Assembly (NCBI RefSeq): GCF_001043115.1
Contig: NZ_LFME01000022.1
Span: forward strand, 23,219 to 87,218
Direction: 5' to 3'
Source of the DNA: Xanthomonas sp. NCPPB 1128
GTDB taxonomy: Bacteria; Pseudomonadota; Gammaproteobacteria; Xanthomonadales; Xanthomonadaceae
DNA length: 64,000 bases
The notes below the pieces were generated by a model that saw only the letters and a list, made by a program, of their open reading frames with translations, did not search any database and was not told the origin of the DNA. Positions 12,219 through 23,247 of this stretch are shown here, one piece after another (within the stretch, counting starts at the first letter, position 1; each line of letters opens with the position of its first letter). The translations under genes and the position numbers were made by a program.

Positions 12219-12584
12219 TCAGTGCTCGTAGGGCACGTTTTCCGGACGCCGGCTCGGGTCCGTCCACTCGCCTTGGTTGACGGCGGCAGGACAGATGTCT
12301 TCGTACTGCTTCACGGCCACGATCGCGGTGGGCGTCCACGCGCCGCAGTGCCAACCGTGCTTGCAGCAGCGCACCGGACTGGGTCGCAAGCAATACCCGG
12401 GGTCTGCCTGCCAGGAGCCACTGGTTGGGTCCACGGGGCTCCAGTTCTTGTCGACACCCTTGCAGCCCTGGGTGCAGAACACGAAGGGGTCGTTGTCGCG
12501 GCACACGAGCTTCTTGTAGACGGGTGCGGCGAGGGCGGGGAGCGACAGTAGACAGAGGGCGAAAATCCATATCCAGCGCTTCAT
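12219..12584 (-). CDS. Small cysteine-rich secreted protein, copy B
   Basis: A 121-residue paralogue of the 10952-11323 product. It has a signal peptide ending near ALAAP, then KLVCRDNDPFVFCTQGCKG, DKNWSPV, a CC pair and an ending RRPENVPYEH. A good GAGG-type ribosome site precedes ATG 12584. The two copies differ most in the signal peptide and the middle loop. No family name is known to me. The 278 bp upstream (12585-12862) holds no supported gene. Confidence 0.7.
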   Translation of the reverse strand: MKRWIWIFALCLLSLPALAAPVYKKLVCRDNDPFVFCTQGCKGVDKNWSPVDPTSGSWQADPGYCLRPSPVRCCKHGWHCGAWTPTAIVAVKQYEDICPAAVNQGEWTDPSRRPENVPYEH

Positions 12585-12843
12585 GGGTTCCTCCTGGATG
12601 AAGACGGTGCAGCGTTCCCGTCCCGCAGTAAGACGATCCAATGCGCGTATCCCCTACCCGCTTCGCCCAGGTGTTCCGTTTGCGCCGTCACCGTGGATCG
12701 ACCGTCATCACCGGCCGCGCTGGAGTTTCCCGTTGGGTGCCGGCGACCAGCTCCGGCGTGGCCCCGAATGGATCCGCACCAGCGCCGGACCGATCAGCGG
12801 ACGCGCCGCGCCGGCCTTCGCAGTGCGCTATGGTGCAGGCTGA

Positions 12844-14310
<1,467 letters not shown>

Positions 14311-14340
14311 GCCGGCGCCTCTCTGTCTGTTGGAGACATT

Positions 14341-14494
14341 TCAGTCGCGACGGGGTCTTCGAAAAAGCGTCGCGACTGAAGTCGCTCCTACACAGGCAGC
14401 GATCTTGATATCCATCTGCGTGGATCTCGTAGGAGCGGCTGAAGCCGCGACCGGGCTTTCCCGTTGCGGCCCGGTCGCGGCTGAAGCCGCACCC
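14341..14494. repeat. Paired palindromic REP-like repeats
   Basis: Two inverted pairs lie after hemB. In the first, TCAGTCGCGACG (14341-14352) is mirrored by CGTCGCGACTGA and followed by AGTCGCTCCTAC. In the second, GTAGGAGCGGCTGAAGCCGC (14429-14448) faces an inverted relative at about 14471-14491. The same core returns near 20.2, 54.15 and 61.2-61.5 kb. Such elements can fold in RNA and are often mobilised by RAYT transposases; none is in this window. Confidence 0.75.
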
Positions 14495-14509
14495 GCGCAC
14501 GCGTCCGCG

Positions 14510-15499
14510 CTATGCCGATGGCGTCGCCGCCGGCAGACAGCCCAGCCCCAGCAGCGTCGCTTCCACCGCCGCATCCAGCGGCGTGTGCGGTTCTTCGCTG
14601 AGCAGGTCCAGCAATCGCGTGTTGCGCATGCGCAGCGGGTGCCGCCACAGCGGGCGCATCTCGTGCAGTTCGCGCGCCAGCGGCCAGAACGGCAGGGCCA
14701 GGGTCAGCAGCGGCCACGGGAAGCGGCGCGTGCGTGGCGGCGCCAGGCCATGGCGTTGCGCGACCCGCGCGATCGCCGCGGCCATCTGCGTGCCGTCGGC
14801 GTCCCAGTGCCCGTCCATGTGCAGGCGGGCAAAGGCCGGCAGGTGCGCGCGCCGCTGCAGCAGCGCCAGCATGGTCCGCGCCACGTCCGGCACATAGGCC
14901 CATTGGTGGCCCACGCCCGCATCGCCCGGCAGGGTCACCGTCGTGACCGGCCGTCCCGGCCGCACCAGCCCCTGCGCGAACCAGCTGTTGCCCACGCGCG
15001 GGCCGAAGAAATCGCCGGCGCGCACCACGATGGCGCGTGCGCCCTGCGTGGTTGCGGCCCGCAGGCGCCGCTCCAGTTCCACCCGGATCGCGCCCTTGCG
15101 CGTGACCGGGGCCTGCGCCGCGTCTTCGTCCGGGGCCGGATAGGCGTCCGGGCCGTAGTTGTAGACCGTGCCCGGCAGGACCACGGTGGCGCGCCCGGCG
15201 ATGGCCGCGGCGATGGTGTTGTCGATCATCGGCAGCACCAGCTCCGGCCAGCGCCGGTAGCCCGGCGGATTGACCGCATGCACGATCACCGCGCAGCCCT
15301 GCGCCGCCTGCAGCACGTCGGCCCGCAGCAGCGCATCGCCGCGGCGCCAGTGGATGCCGTCGCGGTCCTCGCTGGGGTGGGCGAGGCCGCGCTGCAGGGC
15401 GCGCACCTGCCAGCCGGCGTCGCGCAACTGCCGCGCCAGTTCGCCGCCGATGCCGCCGCGGGCGCCCAGCACCAGGGCGGTGGAAGAAGATGGGGACAT
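14510..15499 (-). CDS. NAD(P)-binding epimerase/reductase (extended SDR, NmrA-like)
   Basis: The 329-residue protein opens with a Rossmann motif, LVLGARGGIGGELARQL (GxxGxxG-like), and carries GTVYNYGPD with the catalytic-type Tyr and RAGDFFGPRVGNSW, as in atypical extended SDR proteins. The second half contains two hydrophobic stretches (FPWPLLTLALPFWPLA). Its reaction is unknown. The start at 15499 is 91 bp from the divergent LysR gene, the classic layout for a LysR protein controlling its neighbour. Confidence 0.75.
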   Translation of the reverse strand: MSPSSSTALVLGARGGIGGELARQLRDAGWQVRALQRGLAHPSEDRDGIHWRRGDALLRADVLQAAQGCAVIVHAVNPPGYRRWPELVLPMIDNTIAAAIAGRATVVLPGTVYNYGPDAYPAPDEDAAQAPVTRKGAIRVELERRLRAATTQGARAIVVRAGDFFGPRVGNSWFAQGLVRPGRPVTTVTLPGDAGVGHQWAYVPDVARTMLALLQRRAHLPAFARLHMDGHWDADGTQMAAAIARVAQRHGLAPPRTRRFPWPLLTLALPFWPLARELHEMRPLWRHPLRMRNTRLLDLLSEEPHTPLDAAVEATLLGLGCLPAATPSA

Positions 15500-15590
15500 G
15501 ACAGCGCTCCGTTGGGGTCGGCGCTCAGTGTCGATATCGGTGCCGCAGAAGAAAATTGGCGAAGACCACCAGGCGGCTATACATTTCTGT

Positions 15591-16478
15591 ATGGACAACA
15601 CGATCGGCTGGGAACTCTATCGGTCCTTCCTGGCGGTGCTGGAGGAGGGCTCGTTGTCGGCGGCGGCACGCGCGCTGGGGCTGACCCAGCCCACGGTCGG
15701 CCGGCACGTGGCGGCGCTGGAACAGGCGCTGGCGGTGCCGCTGTTCGTGCGCTCGCAGACCGGCCTGCTGCCCACCGATGCCGCCCTGGCCTTGCACGGG
15801 CATGCGCAGGCGATGGCCAGCCTGGCCGCGTCGCTGCAGCGCGCGGCGGGCCGCCACGGCGATGCGGTGCGCGGCACGGTGCGCATCGCCGCCAGCGAGG
15901 TGATCGGCGCGGAAGTGCTGCCGCCGGTGCTCGCGGCCCTGCGCCGCGCGCATCCGCAACTGCGGCTGGAACTGGTGCTGAGCAACCGGGTACAGGACCT
16001 GCTGCACCGCGAAGCCGACGTGGCGGTACGCATGACCCGGCCCACCCAGGACGTGCTGGTCGCGCGTCACGTCGGTGCGGTGACGGTGGCGCTGTTCGCG
16101 CACCAGGACTACGTGGACCGGCACGGCCTGCCGCAGACGCTGGAGGAACTGCCGCAGCACGCGCTGATCGGCTTCGATGCGGAGACGCCGTTCCTGCGTG
16201 CCGCGCGCAGCGGCCTGCCGCTGTGGCGGCGCGAGGCGTTCGCGTTGCGCGCCGACAGCGACTTGGCGCAACTGGCATTGTTGCGCGCCGGCTGCGGCAT
16301 CGGCTTCTGCCAGGTCGCGTTGGCGCGGCGCACGCCGGCGCTGGTGCCGGTGCTGCCGCAGCAGGTGCGCGTCGGCCTGGAGAGCTGGATCGTGATGCAC
16401 CAGGACGTGCGCGGCAGTGCCGCCTGCAGCGTGGTGTTCGCGGCGCTGGCCGAGGCGATGACGGCGCACACCGCCTGA
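15591..16478 (+). CDS. LysR-family transcriptional regulator
   Basis: A 295-residue protein with an N-terminal winged helix-turn-helix (FLAVLEEGSLSAAARALGLT then QPTVGRHVAALEQAL at about 13-48) and a LysR substrate-binding domain from about residue 92. It is transcribed divergently from the reductase gene at 14510-15499 and probably regulates that gene and itself from the 91-bp shared region. The inducer is unknown. Confidence 0.88.
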   Translation: MDNTIGWELYRSFLAVLEEGSLSAAARALGLTQPTVGRHVAALEQALAVPLFVRSQTGLLPTDAALALHGHAQAMASLAASLQRAAGRHGDAVRGTVRIAASEVIGAEVLPPVLAALRRAHPQLRLELVLSNRVQDLLHREADVAVRMTRPTQDVLVARHVGAVTVALFAHQDYVDRHGLPQTLEELPQHALIGFDAETPFLRAARSGLPLWRREAFALRADSDLAQLALLRAGCGIGFCQVALARRTPALVPVLPQQVRVGLESWIVMHQDVRGSAACSVVFAALAEAMTAHTA

Positions 16479-16561
16479 CGGGCGCGCGCATGCGATGGCG
16501 GCCGGCTGGCGCACACGCGCCTCCGGCCGCCCCCAATCCGGGCAGGGAGTCAGGACGCTTC

Positions 16562-16594
16562 TACGAATCCCAAATCCCGAACCCCCAATCCCCG
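16562..16594. repeat. Short ATCCC-type direct repeats
   Basis: The stretch holds successive variants of the heptamer AATCCCR just beyond the stop of the endonuclease gene. I recall similar AATCCC runs in xanthomonad intergenic regions. No function is inferred. Confidence 0.5.
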
Positions 16595-16595
16595 C

Positions 16596-17351
16596 TTACG
16601 GCAGCGTCAGCGCGATCGGATTGGCCTTCATGCTGGCGCTGATCGCCGGGAACGGATCCACGCCGGACATGGTGATGACGTCGTTGATCGACACCACGTC
16701 GCAGTTGATGGTGCTGTCGTTGACGCACATGTAAGCGGCCGCGCCGTTGCCCGGCTCGTACACCGCCTTCCACACGTAGTTCGGGATCTGCACGTTGTCG
16801 GCGCCGATGCTGCTGCGCGTGCCGCTGTCGAAGGCCGGGCCGGTGACCACGTAGACCTCGCCGCGCTGCTTGGCCAGCTGGCGCACCTGCTCCTCGATTC
16901 GCGCCCACTCGCCGGTGTTGAGCTTGTGGTCCTGTGGGACCACGTTGGCCATCGAGAAGGTTTCCTTCTCCGAGCTGGTGGTCGAGGCGTCGCCGGCCGG
17001 GGTCATGTGGCCGCGGTCGAAGCCGGAGTTGGTGTAGTCCGAGGTATGCGAGCGGTCGGCGGCCGGGATGCCGGTCTCGTCGTGGAAGGAGCCGACGCGG
17101 CCGATCGATTCGGCGCCGGCGACCTGCTGGTCGGTGATGTGCTCGGCCGAGTACAGCGGACCCTTGGTCACGCCGGAGGCCATCAGCACGTATTCGGTAT
17201 GGCAGACCTCGGTGGTGCGGCTGGTGATCGACGCGTCGAGCGTCGGCGCCTTGCCGCCGGCGTAGAGCGTGGGACAGCTGGTGGCGGCGCTTGCCGCCTG
17301 GGCGGCGAACAGCGCAAGCAGGGCAAGACAACCGCGCAGGGAGACGGACAT
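16596..17351 (-). CDS. Secreted DNA/RNA non-specific endonuclease
   Basis: A 251-residue protein with a signal peptide (about 1-23) and the beta-beta-alpha-Me nuclease motif DRGHMTPAGD, with the catalytic His at about residue 115, followed by FSMANVVPQDHKLNTGEW, where the metal-binding Asn is expected. Such enzymes degrade DNA and RNA outside the cytoplasm for nutrient recovery or competition. It stands alone, divergent from the PepSY reductase gene. Confidence 0.9.
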   Translation of the reverse strand: MSVSLRGCLALLALFAAQAASAATSCPTLYAGGKAPTLDASITSRTTEVCHTEYVLMASGVTKGPLYSAEHITDQQVAGAESIGRVGSFHDETGIPAADRSHTSDYTNSGFDRGHMTPAGDASTTSSEKETFSMANVVPQDHKLNTGEWARIEEQVRQLAKQRGEVYVVTGPAFDSGTRSSIGADNVQIPNYVWKAVYEPGNGAAAYMCVNDSTINCDVVSINDVITMSGVDPFPAISASMKANPIALTLP

Positions 17352-17498
17352 TGCAGGAACCTCGGCTGGTCAGGGGAGGTGAAGAAACTGGCGAGATTCG
17401 ATGTCCGTCCGGTGACCGCTGGATGTGTCGCAAATGGCAACTGCGCTGTTGGTCACGCTTGGTGGTAGACGCCGCGCGGCGGCCAATCAATCGCATGC

Positions 17499-17517
17499 GA
17501 TAAGCGTTCTCATTTAC
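17499..17517. promoter_or_regulatory. Putative Fur box
   Basis: GATAAGCGTTCTCATTTAC matches 12 of 19 positions of the Fur consensus GATAATGATAATCATTATC, with both outer half-sites kept. It lies 32 bp before the GTG start of the flavoprotein gene, so iron-dependent repression is likely. Confidence 0.65.
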
Positions 17518-17549
17518 AATGCGCGACCGCCCCGTCCTGCGTCTCCACC

Positions 17550-20057
17550 GTGATCAAGTCCTTGTTGTTCCAGTTGCACTGGCTGCTCGGCATCAGCGCC
17601 GGGCTGGTGCTGTCGGTGATGGGGCTGAGCGGGGCCACGCTCGCCTTCGAGGACGAGATCGTGCGCCTGGCCAATCCGCCGCTGGCGGCCATCGCCGCGC
17701 GCCATACCGCCGGCGAGCAGCCGCTGTCGCTGGCCGAGCTGGCGCGGCGCCTGGACCTGGACGGCGCGCATCGCAGCAACCGGTTGCTGATCGATCCCAC
17801 CGGCACACGGCCGTCCGTGGTGCGCCTGCCCGGCCGCGACGGCGGCCGCCTGTACTTCGACCCCTACACCGGTGCGGTATTGCCGGCACCGCGGCTGGAC
17901 GGGTTCTTCTCCTTCGTCGAAGACCTGCACCGGCGCCTGGCCGCGGGCGAGCGTGGCAAGGCGGTCACCGGCGTTTGCGCCTTCGTGCTGATCTTCTTCT
18001 GTCTGTCCGGGCTCTACCTGCGCTGGCCGCGGCGCTGGTGGAGCTGGCGCGCCTGGTGGGCGGTGGAGTGGAACCGGCAGGGACGCAGCTTCCTGTGGAG
18101 CCTGCATTCGGTGATCGGCACCTGGTGTCTGCTGGTGTACCTGCTGATCGCCGCGACCGGGTTGTACTGGTCCTACGACTGGTACCGGCAGGGGCTGGTG
18201 GCGGTGCTCGGCGGCGATGCCACGCCCAAGGAGAAGGAGGGCGGGCGCGGCGGCAAGCCACCGGCAGTGGACTACGCACGGCTGCAGGCGGCCCTGGCGA
18301 CCGTGCCGGCCGCGCAGCGCGCCTACCTGGACCTGCGCCTGCCCGGCCGCAGCGGCCAGCCGATCGTGGCCCGCTACCTGCCGCCCGACCCGGCGCACGA
18401 CCGCGCCTACGACAGCGTGGAGGTCGATCCGGCCAGCGGCCGCATCCTGCGCCGCCTCGACTACCGCGCGCAGCCGTTGGGCCGGCGCCTGCTGACCAGC
18501 ATGTTCGCGCTGCACAGCGGCAGCTTCTTCGGGCTGCCCGGGCGCGTGGCGATGCTGCTGGCGAGCCTGTGCATGTCGTTGTTCTTCGTCACCGGCTGGA
18601 TGCTGTACCTGGATCGCCGGCGCAAGAAGCGCGCCTTGCGCGCCGCGCGGCGTGCGCTGCCGGGATTGGTCGGCGATGCCGCTGGCGCCTGGCTGTTGGG
18701 CTTCGCCAGCCAGAGCGGCTTGGCCGAGCGCCTGGCCTGGCAGACCGCCGCGCAATTGCAGGCGGCCGGGCTGGCGGTGGAGGTGCGCCCGCTGGCGCAA
18801 CTGGATCTGGCGCACCTGCGCGGCGCCCAGCGTGTGCTGTTCGTGGTCAGCACCTTCGGCGATGGCGAACCGCCGGATGCGGCGCGCGGCTTCGTCCGGC
18901 GCGTGCTGCGCCAGGCGCAGGCCCTGCCGGAGCTGCGCTACGCGCTGCTCGGCCTGGGCGATCGCCAGTATCCGCAGTACTGCGGCTTCTCGCGGGAACT
19001 GCAGCACTGGCTGGACGCGCAGGGCGCGCAGGCCATGTTCCCGCCGCTGGAAGTGGACAACGCCGATCCGCAGGCGCTGGCGCAGTGGCAATGGCAACTG
19101 TCCGCGCTCACCGGCGTGGCGGCGTCGGCGCCGGTGTTGCAGGCGCCGGAACCGCTGGACTGGCGCCTGGCCGGCCGCATCCTGCTCAATCCCGGCAGCG
19201 CCGGCGCGCCGGTGTGGCGCATCGACCTGGCGCCGCCACCGCAGGCGCACTGGCATGCCGGCGACATCCTGGAAGTGCAGCCCTGCCACGCCGACGAGAC
19301 GGTCCACGCCTGGCTCGCCGCGCAGGCGCTGGACGCCGAGCAGACGGTGCAGGCCGATGGCCTGCGGCAACCCTTGTGGCAGGCGCTGGCGTCACGCGCG
19401 CTGACGCCGCCGACGCCAGGCGACGACCTGCAGGCCTGGGTGGATGCGCTGCCGAACCTGCCGCTGCGCGAATACTCGATCGCCTCGGTGCCGGCCGACG
19501 GCCTGCTGCAGCTGGTGGTGCGCCTGACCCTGCGCGACGACGGCAGTCCCGGCCTGGGCGCCGGCTGGCTGTGCCGGCACGCGCCGCTGGGTGCGGTGCT
19601 GCGCGCGCAGGTGCGGGCCAACCCCGGATTCCGCCGGCATGGCGATGCGCCGATGCTGCTGATCGGCAACGGCACCGGCATCGCCGGCCTGCGCAGCCTG
19701 CTGCGCGAGGCCGAGCAGGCCGGCGCGCAGGGGCACTGGCTGCTGTTCGGCGAACGCAACGCCGCGCACGATGCGCTGTTCGGCGACGAACTGCAGGCGT
19801 GGCAGGCCGACGGCCATCTGCAGCGCCTGGATCTGCTGTTCTCGCGCGACCAGGCGCACAAGCGATACGTGCAGGACGGGCTGCGCGAGTCCGCCGACGC
19901 GGTCCGCGACTGGGTGGCGCGCGGCGCCACCGTGTACGTCTGTGGCAGCCTCGCGGGCATGGCGCGCGGCGTGGACGCGGCATTGCGCGAGATCCTCGGC
20001 GAGGACGCGCTGGATGCGCTCAGCGCCGAGGGGCGCTATCGGCGTGACGTGTATTGA
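17550..20057 (+). CDS. PepSY-domain / flavodoxin / FNR fusion reductase
   Basis: An 835-residue multi-domain protein. The N-terminal part (about 1-380) is a PepSY_TM module with four helices and conserved histidines (LHWLLGISAGL, LHRRLAAG, LHSVIGTW). A flavodoxin domain follows, with FASQSGLAERLAWQ and VVSTFGDGEPPDA, then a ferredoxin-NADP reductase-like domain with LREYSIASVPADG, LLIGNGTGIAGL and VYVCGSLAGMARGVD. Electrons would pass from NADPH through FAD and FMN to a membrane or periplasmic acceptor. The Fur box suggests a part in ferric-siderophore reduction; annotation pipelines may call it a sulfite reductase flavoprotein. Confidence 0.82.
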   Translation: MIKSLLFQLHWLLGISAGLVLSVMGLSGATLAFEDEIVRLANPPLAAIAARHTAGEQPLSLAELARRLDLDGAHRSNRLLIDPTGTRPSVVRLPGRDGGRLYFDPYTGAVLPAPRLDGFFSFVEDLHRRLAAGERGKAVTGVCAFVLIFFCLSGLYLRWPRRWWSWRAWWAVEWNRQGRSFLWSLHSVIGTWCLLVYLLIAATGLYWSYDWYRQGLVAVLGGDATPKEKEGGRGGKPPAVDYARLQAALATVPAAQRAYLDLRLPGRSGQPIVARYLPPDPAHDRAYDSVEVDPASGRILRRLDYRAQPLGRRLLTSMFALHSGSFFGLPGRVAMLLASLCMSLFFVTGWMLYLDRRRKKRALRAARRALPGLVGDAAGAWLLGFASQSGLAERLAWQTAAQLQAAGLAVEVRPLAQLDLAHLRGAQRVLFVVSTFGDGEPPDAARGFVRRVLRQAQALPELRYALLGLGDRQYPQYCGFSRELQHWLDAQGAQAMFPPLEVDNADPQALAQWQWQLSALTGVAASAPVLQAPEPLDWRLAGRILLNPGSAGAPVWRIDLAPPPQAHWHAGDILEVQPCHADETVHAWLAAQALDAEQTVQADGLRQPLWQALASRALTPPTPGDDLQAWVDALPNLPLREYSIASVPADGLLQLVVRLTLRDDGSPGLGAGWLCRHAPLGAVLRAQVRANPGFRRHGDAPMLLIGNGTGIAGLRSLLREAEQAGAQGHWLLFGERNAAHDALFGDELQAWQADGHLQRLDLLFSRDQAHKRYVQDGLRESADAVRDWVARGATVYVCGSLAGMARGVDAALREILGEDALDALSAEGRYRRDVY

Positions 20058-20566
20058 GGCGATGCGCGGATAGCGGCGAGATCAGCTGCCCCGCATGCTT
20101 GCGTCGATCGCCGCTGCACGTCATGTGCCGGCCGCAGATGTGACTTCAGGGCGCCTCCAGCCGTTCTGCGTCGGCCATGGATCAACCGGATGCGCTGTGC
20201 TTCGTAGGAGCGGCTTCAGCCGCGACCGGTACCCGGCAAGGCACGTCGCGGCTGTTCCTGCAAGAAGGGCGAAACGTGCTCCTGCACGACGACACGTCTC
20301 ACTGAACTGCTGTAGAGCAAGCTACTGGAAGGAGAGCTTGGGTCGCGACAGGCGAACAGGCGGTGCGTCCAGGTGCCGCGCGTCGGGACTGAAGTCCCTC
20401 CCACAGCGGTCTTCTGAGGTCCGTTTGCCGGGTGTGCCGGCATGCCAGCAGCCGGTCTCTCGAAAACGCCCGGTCGCGGTTGCAGGATGGCGTGCCTGCT
20501 CATGCAACCGCATGCCTCGGCAACCCTGCGCGACTGCCACTGTGCTTCGCGTCGCCGCCGAATCGC
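20058..20566. other. Non-coding stretch with REP-like repeats
   Basis: No open frame here looks genuine. It contains GTAGGAGCGGCTTCAGCCGC at 20204-20223 and GTCGGGACTGAAGTCCCTCC at 20382-20401, both members of the palindromic families also seen at 14.4, 54.15 and 61.2-61.5 kb. Confidence 0.7.
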
Positions 20567-21455
20567 TTACAGGCAATCGCCGCTGCCCGTCGCCACCGGC
20601 GCCTTGATCCGGTACAGGTCGCGCTTGCCGGCCTTCGGCGCGCGGGCGCTGCCGGACAGCAGCAGTTCGCCGGGTTTGGACGCATCCAGCACGGCGCCGG
20701 CGGTGTGGCCGTCGCTGTTGTTGAACGACAGGGCCAGCGGCTGCGGATCCGCGTAGCGGCCGCCGGCGCACTGCGCCAGCAGCACCTGGCTGCTCGTGCC
20801 GCCATGGGCACGCGCGAACAGCAGCGCGCGGCCGTCGCCCAGCCACGCCGCATCGGTCTCGTCGTCGGCGCTGTTGACCGCGGCCAGCGCCTGCGGTGCC
20901 GCGAACGTCTGGCCCTGCAGCCGCGCCACGAACAGGTCCAGGCCGCCGGCGCCGCCATGGCCGTCGCTGGCGAACAGCAGCCGGGTGCCGTCCAGCGACA
21001 GGGCTGGCGCGCGCTCGTTGCCTGGCGAATTCACCGCCGCGCCCAGGTTCTGTGGCGCGCCGTAGCCGCCGTCGGCCAGTACCGGCGCGGTACAGGTCGC
21101 TGCCGCCGTGGCCGCCGGGGCGATCGGAGGCGAAGTACAGCCAGCGGCCGTCGGCGCTGAAGAACGGGTCGCTGTCCAGGCTCGGCGAGTTCACAGGTGC
21201 CCGCAGCGGTTGCGGGTCGCGCCAGCGGCCGTCGCGCAGCACCGCCTGCCACAGGTCGCCGCCACCCGGCCCGCCGGCGCGGTCGGGACTGGCCCAGACG
21301 ATGCGCTGGCCGTCGGGCGCGACGCTGGCGCGGGTCTCGTCCGCGGCGGTCGAGACCACGCCCATGCCCTCGATGCCGAACTCGGAAAGCGCGAACGCAC
21401 ACGGCGCGCAGAGTAAACTCGCGGCCAGCGCGAGCGGCAGGACAGGGGTCCGCAT
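20567..21455 (-). pseudogene. Frameshifted secreted PD40/WD40-like beta-propeller protein
   Basis: The 5' part (start 21455, signal peptide [13 protein letters not shown]) encodes propeller repeats with [18 protein letters not shown] and [10 protein letters not shown]. At about 21082-21085 the frame is lost. The next frame continues the same protein with [18 protein letters not shown] and [19 protein letters not shown], to a stop at 20567. Removing one base from the CCGG there would restore about 295 residues. It is either a recent single-base mutation or a sequencing error. TolB-like propellers of this kind usually sit in the periplasm; the function is unknown. Confidence 0.7.
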
Positions 21456-21507
21456 GTGGGAGTCCATGGAATGTCGCCGCCAGTCTAAAACAACCAACGA
21501 GCGCTCC

Positions 21508-22356
21508 ATGCCCAACTCCCGTTTTGCCGTGTTCGGCCATCCCGTCGCCCATTCGCTGTCGCCGCGCATCCACGCCGCCTTCGCCAAGCAGACCGGCATC
21601 GCCCTGCAGTACGAGGCGATCGACGTCCAGGCCGAGGGGTTCGCCGCGGCGCTGGCCGCCTTCGCCGCGGCCGGTGGCGTCGGTGCCAACGTGACCCTGC
21701 CGCTGAAGGAAGCCGCGTTCGCCCTCAGCGTGGTGCACAGCGCCCGCGCGCAGTCGGCCGGTGCGGTCAACACCCTCAGCTTCCGCGACGGCCAGTGGCA
21801 CGGCGACAACACCGACGGTGCCGGCCTGGTGCGCGACCTGACCGGCCGCAACGGCCTGGACCTGCGCGGCCGCCGCGCGCTGCTGCTGGGCGCCGGCGGC
21901 GCTGCGCGGGGCGTGGCGCCGGCGCTGCTGGAGGCCGGCGTGCAGCAATTGGTGGTGGTCAACCGGGCGCCGGAACGCGCCGATGCGCTGGTCGATGCGC
22001 TGGGCGAGCCGGCGCGGGCGATCTCGCGCTACTGGGAAGACCTGCGCGAGTTGGGCGATTTCGAACTGATCGTCAACGCCACCACCATCGGCCGCGACCC
22101 GGCCGCCAGCTTCACCCTGCCGCTGTCGCTGATCAACAGCATGACCTTGGCCGTGGACCTGAATTACGGCGAGGTCGCGATCGCGTTCCTGGCCTGGGCG
22201 CGTGCGGCGCACTGCCGCGACACCGTGGATGGCCTGGGCATGCTGGTGGAACAGGCCGCCGAGAGTTTCGAGACGTGGCATGGCGTGCGTCCGGACACCG
22301 ATCCGGTCTATGCCGCGCTGCGCGAGCGCGACGCAGTGCTGGTCAGCGCCGACTGA
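21508..22356 (+). CDS. aroE: Shikimate dehydrogenase
   Basis: A 282-residue AroE, which reduces 3-dehydroshikimate to shikimate with NADPH in aromatic amino-acid synthesis. Visible motifs are [17 protein letters not shown] (substrate site), [13 protein letters not shown] with the catalytic Lys, NTDGAGL, the dinucleotide loop [12 protein letters not shown], and NRAPERA, whose Arg prefers NADP. It is divergent from the broken propeller gene and heads a run of same-strand genes. Confidence 0.95.
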   Translation: MPNSRFAVFGHPVAHSLSPRIHAAFAKQTGIALQYEAIDVQAEGFAAALAAFAAAGGVGANVTLPLKEAAFALSVVHSARAQSAGAVNTLSFRDGQWHGDNTDGAGLVRDLTGRNGLDLRGRRALLLGAGGAARGVAPALLEAGVQQLVVVNRAPERADALVDALGEPARAISRYWEDLRELGDFELIVNATTIGRDPAASFTLPLSLINSMTLAVDLNYGEVAIAFLAWARAAHCRDTVDGLGMLVEQAAESFETWHGVRPDTDPVYAALRERDAVLVSAD

Positions 22357-22393
22357 AAGACGTCGCTCCCACCATCTACCAGGGTACAGAGAC

Positions 22394-22741
22394 ATGGACG
22401 ATTCGTTGATGCTGCAAGTGCTGACGCGACTGCTCACGCAGTTGCCGCTCGCGCTGGTCTATGTGGTCGGGCTGGCGCTGCTGTTCACGCGCCATCCTGG
22501 CCGTGCGCGCACCCTGGGCATCTGCGGGCTGGCGCTGCTGCTGTTTGCCTTGGGCCTGGGAACGGCGTTGTCGTTCGTGCCGATGTGGTTGGTTTCCCAA
22601 GGCCATAGTTACGCTTCGATCTCGAGCATGCTTGGCATCGTGAGCTTCGTCGTCGGGTTGATCGTCGCGGTGGGCATGCTGCTGGTGGTGATGGCGCTGC
22701 GCTTCGCCATGCCGCCGCGCGTGGCAAAACCGCACGGATGA
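22394..22741 (+). CDS. Small membrane protein, tandem family member 1
   Basis: A 115-residue protein with three hydrophobic helices. The block LPLALVYVVGLALLFTRHPG followed by RARTL recurs in recognisable form in the next two genes, so the three form a local tandem family. It begins 37 bp after aroE. The function is unknown. Confidence 0.7.
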   Translation: MDDSLMLQVLTRLLTQLPLALVYVVGLALLFTRHPGRARTLGICGLALLLFALGLGTALSFVPMWLVSQGHSYASISSMLGIVSFVVGLIVAVGMLLVVMALRFAMPPRVAKPHG

Positions 22742-22868
22742 CGTCGCGGCGACCCGCGTCCAGGGAGATCGTGCTGCGAGGATTGCCGTTACGCCAGGGC
22801 CGCGCGCACGGCGCGGTTCCGGGCTGTGCCGACCGCCTCTTTCGCTGCCCATCAAGAGGAGGAGCGGC

Positions 22869-23213
22869 GTGGACGCTGTCTTCGTGACCCAGCTGTTGGC
22901 CGCCGCGCTGTTCCAGTTGCCGGTCCTGGTGATGTATGCGGTCGGGTTGGGATTGCTGGCCACGCGCCGCCCTGGCCGGCCGCGCACGCTGGCCCTGTGG
23001 GGATTGGGGTTGCTGGTGCTGGTGGTGGTACTGGCGACGGGCCTGTCGTTGTTGCCGGCGTGGCTGATGTCGCGTGCCGCCGACGCGACCGAGTCCAACC
23101 TGTGGATCGTCGTGTCGCAGGCGATCGTCGCGTTGCTGTCGGCGGTGGGCGCGCTGTTGCTGGTGCTGGCGTTGTGGTTCGCTCTGCCGGCGCGGGGCGC
23201 GCCGTCGCACTGA
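22869..23213 (+). CDS. Small membrane protein, tandem family member 2
   Basis: A 114-residue protein with three helices and LPVLVMYAVGLGLLATRRPG then RPRTL, the same architecture as member 1. GTG start at 22869, with an AGGAGGAG ribosome site 5-12 bases upstream. A second half with SQAIVALLSAVGALLLVLAL matches the third helix of member 1. The function is unknown. Confidence 0.7.
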   Translation: MDAVFVTQLLAAALFQLPVLVMYAVGLGLLATRRPGRPRTLALWGLGLLVLVVVLATGLSLLPAWLMSRAADATESNLWIVVSQAIVALLSAVGALLLVLALWFALPARGAPSH

Positions 23214-23247
23214 AGAACAAGGACGTGCGTCGTCCGGGGAGGAGAGG

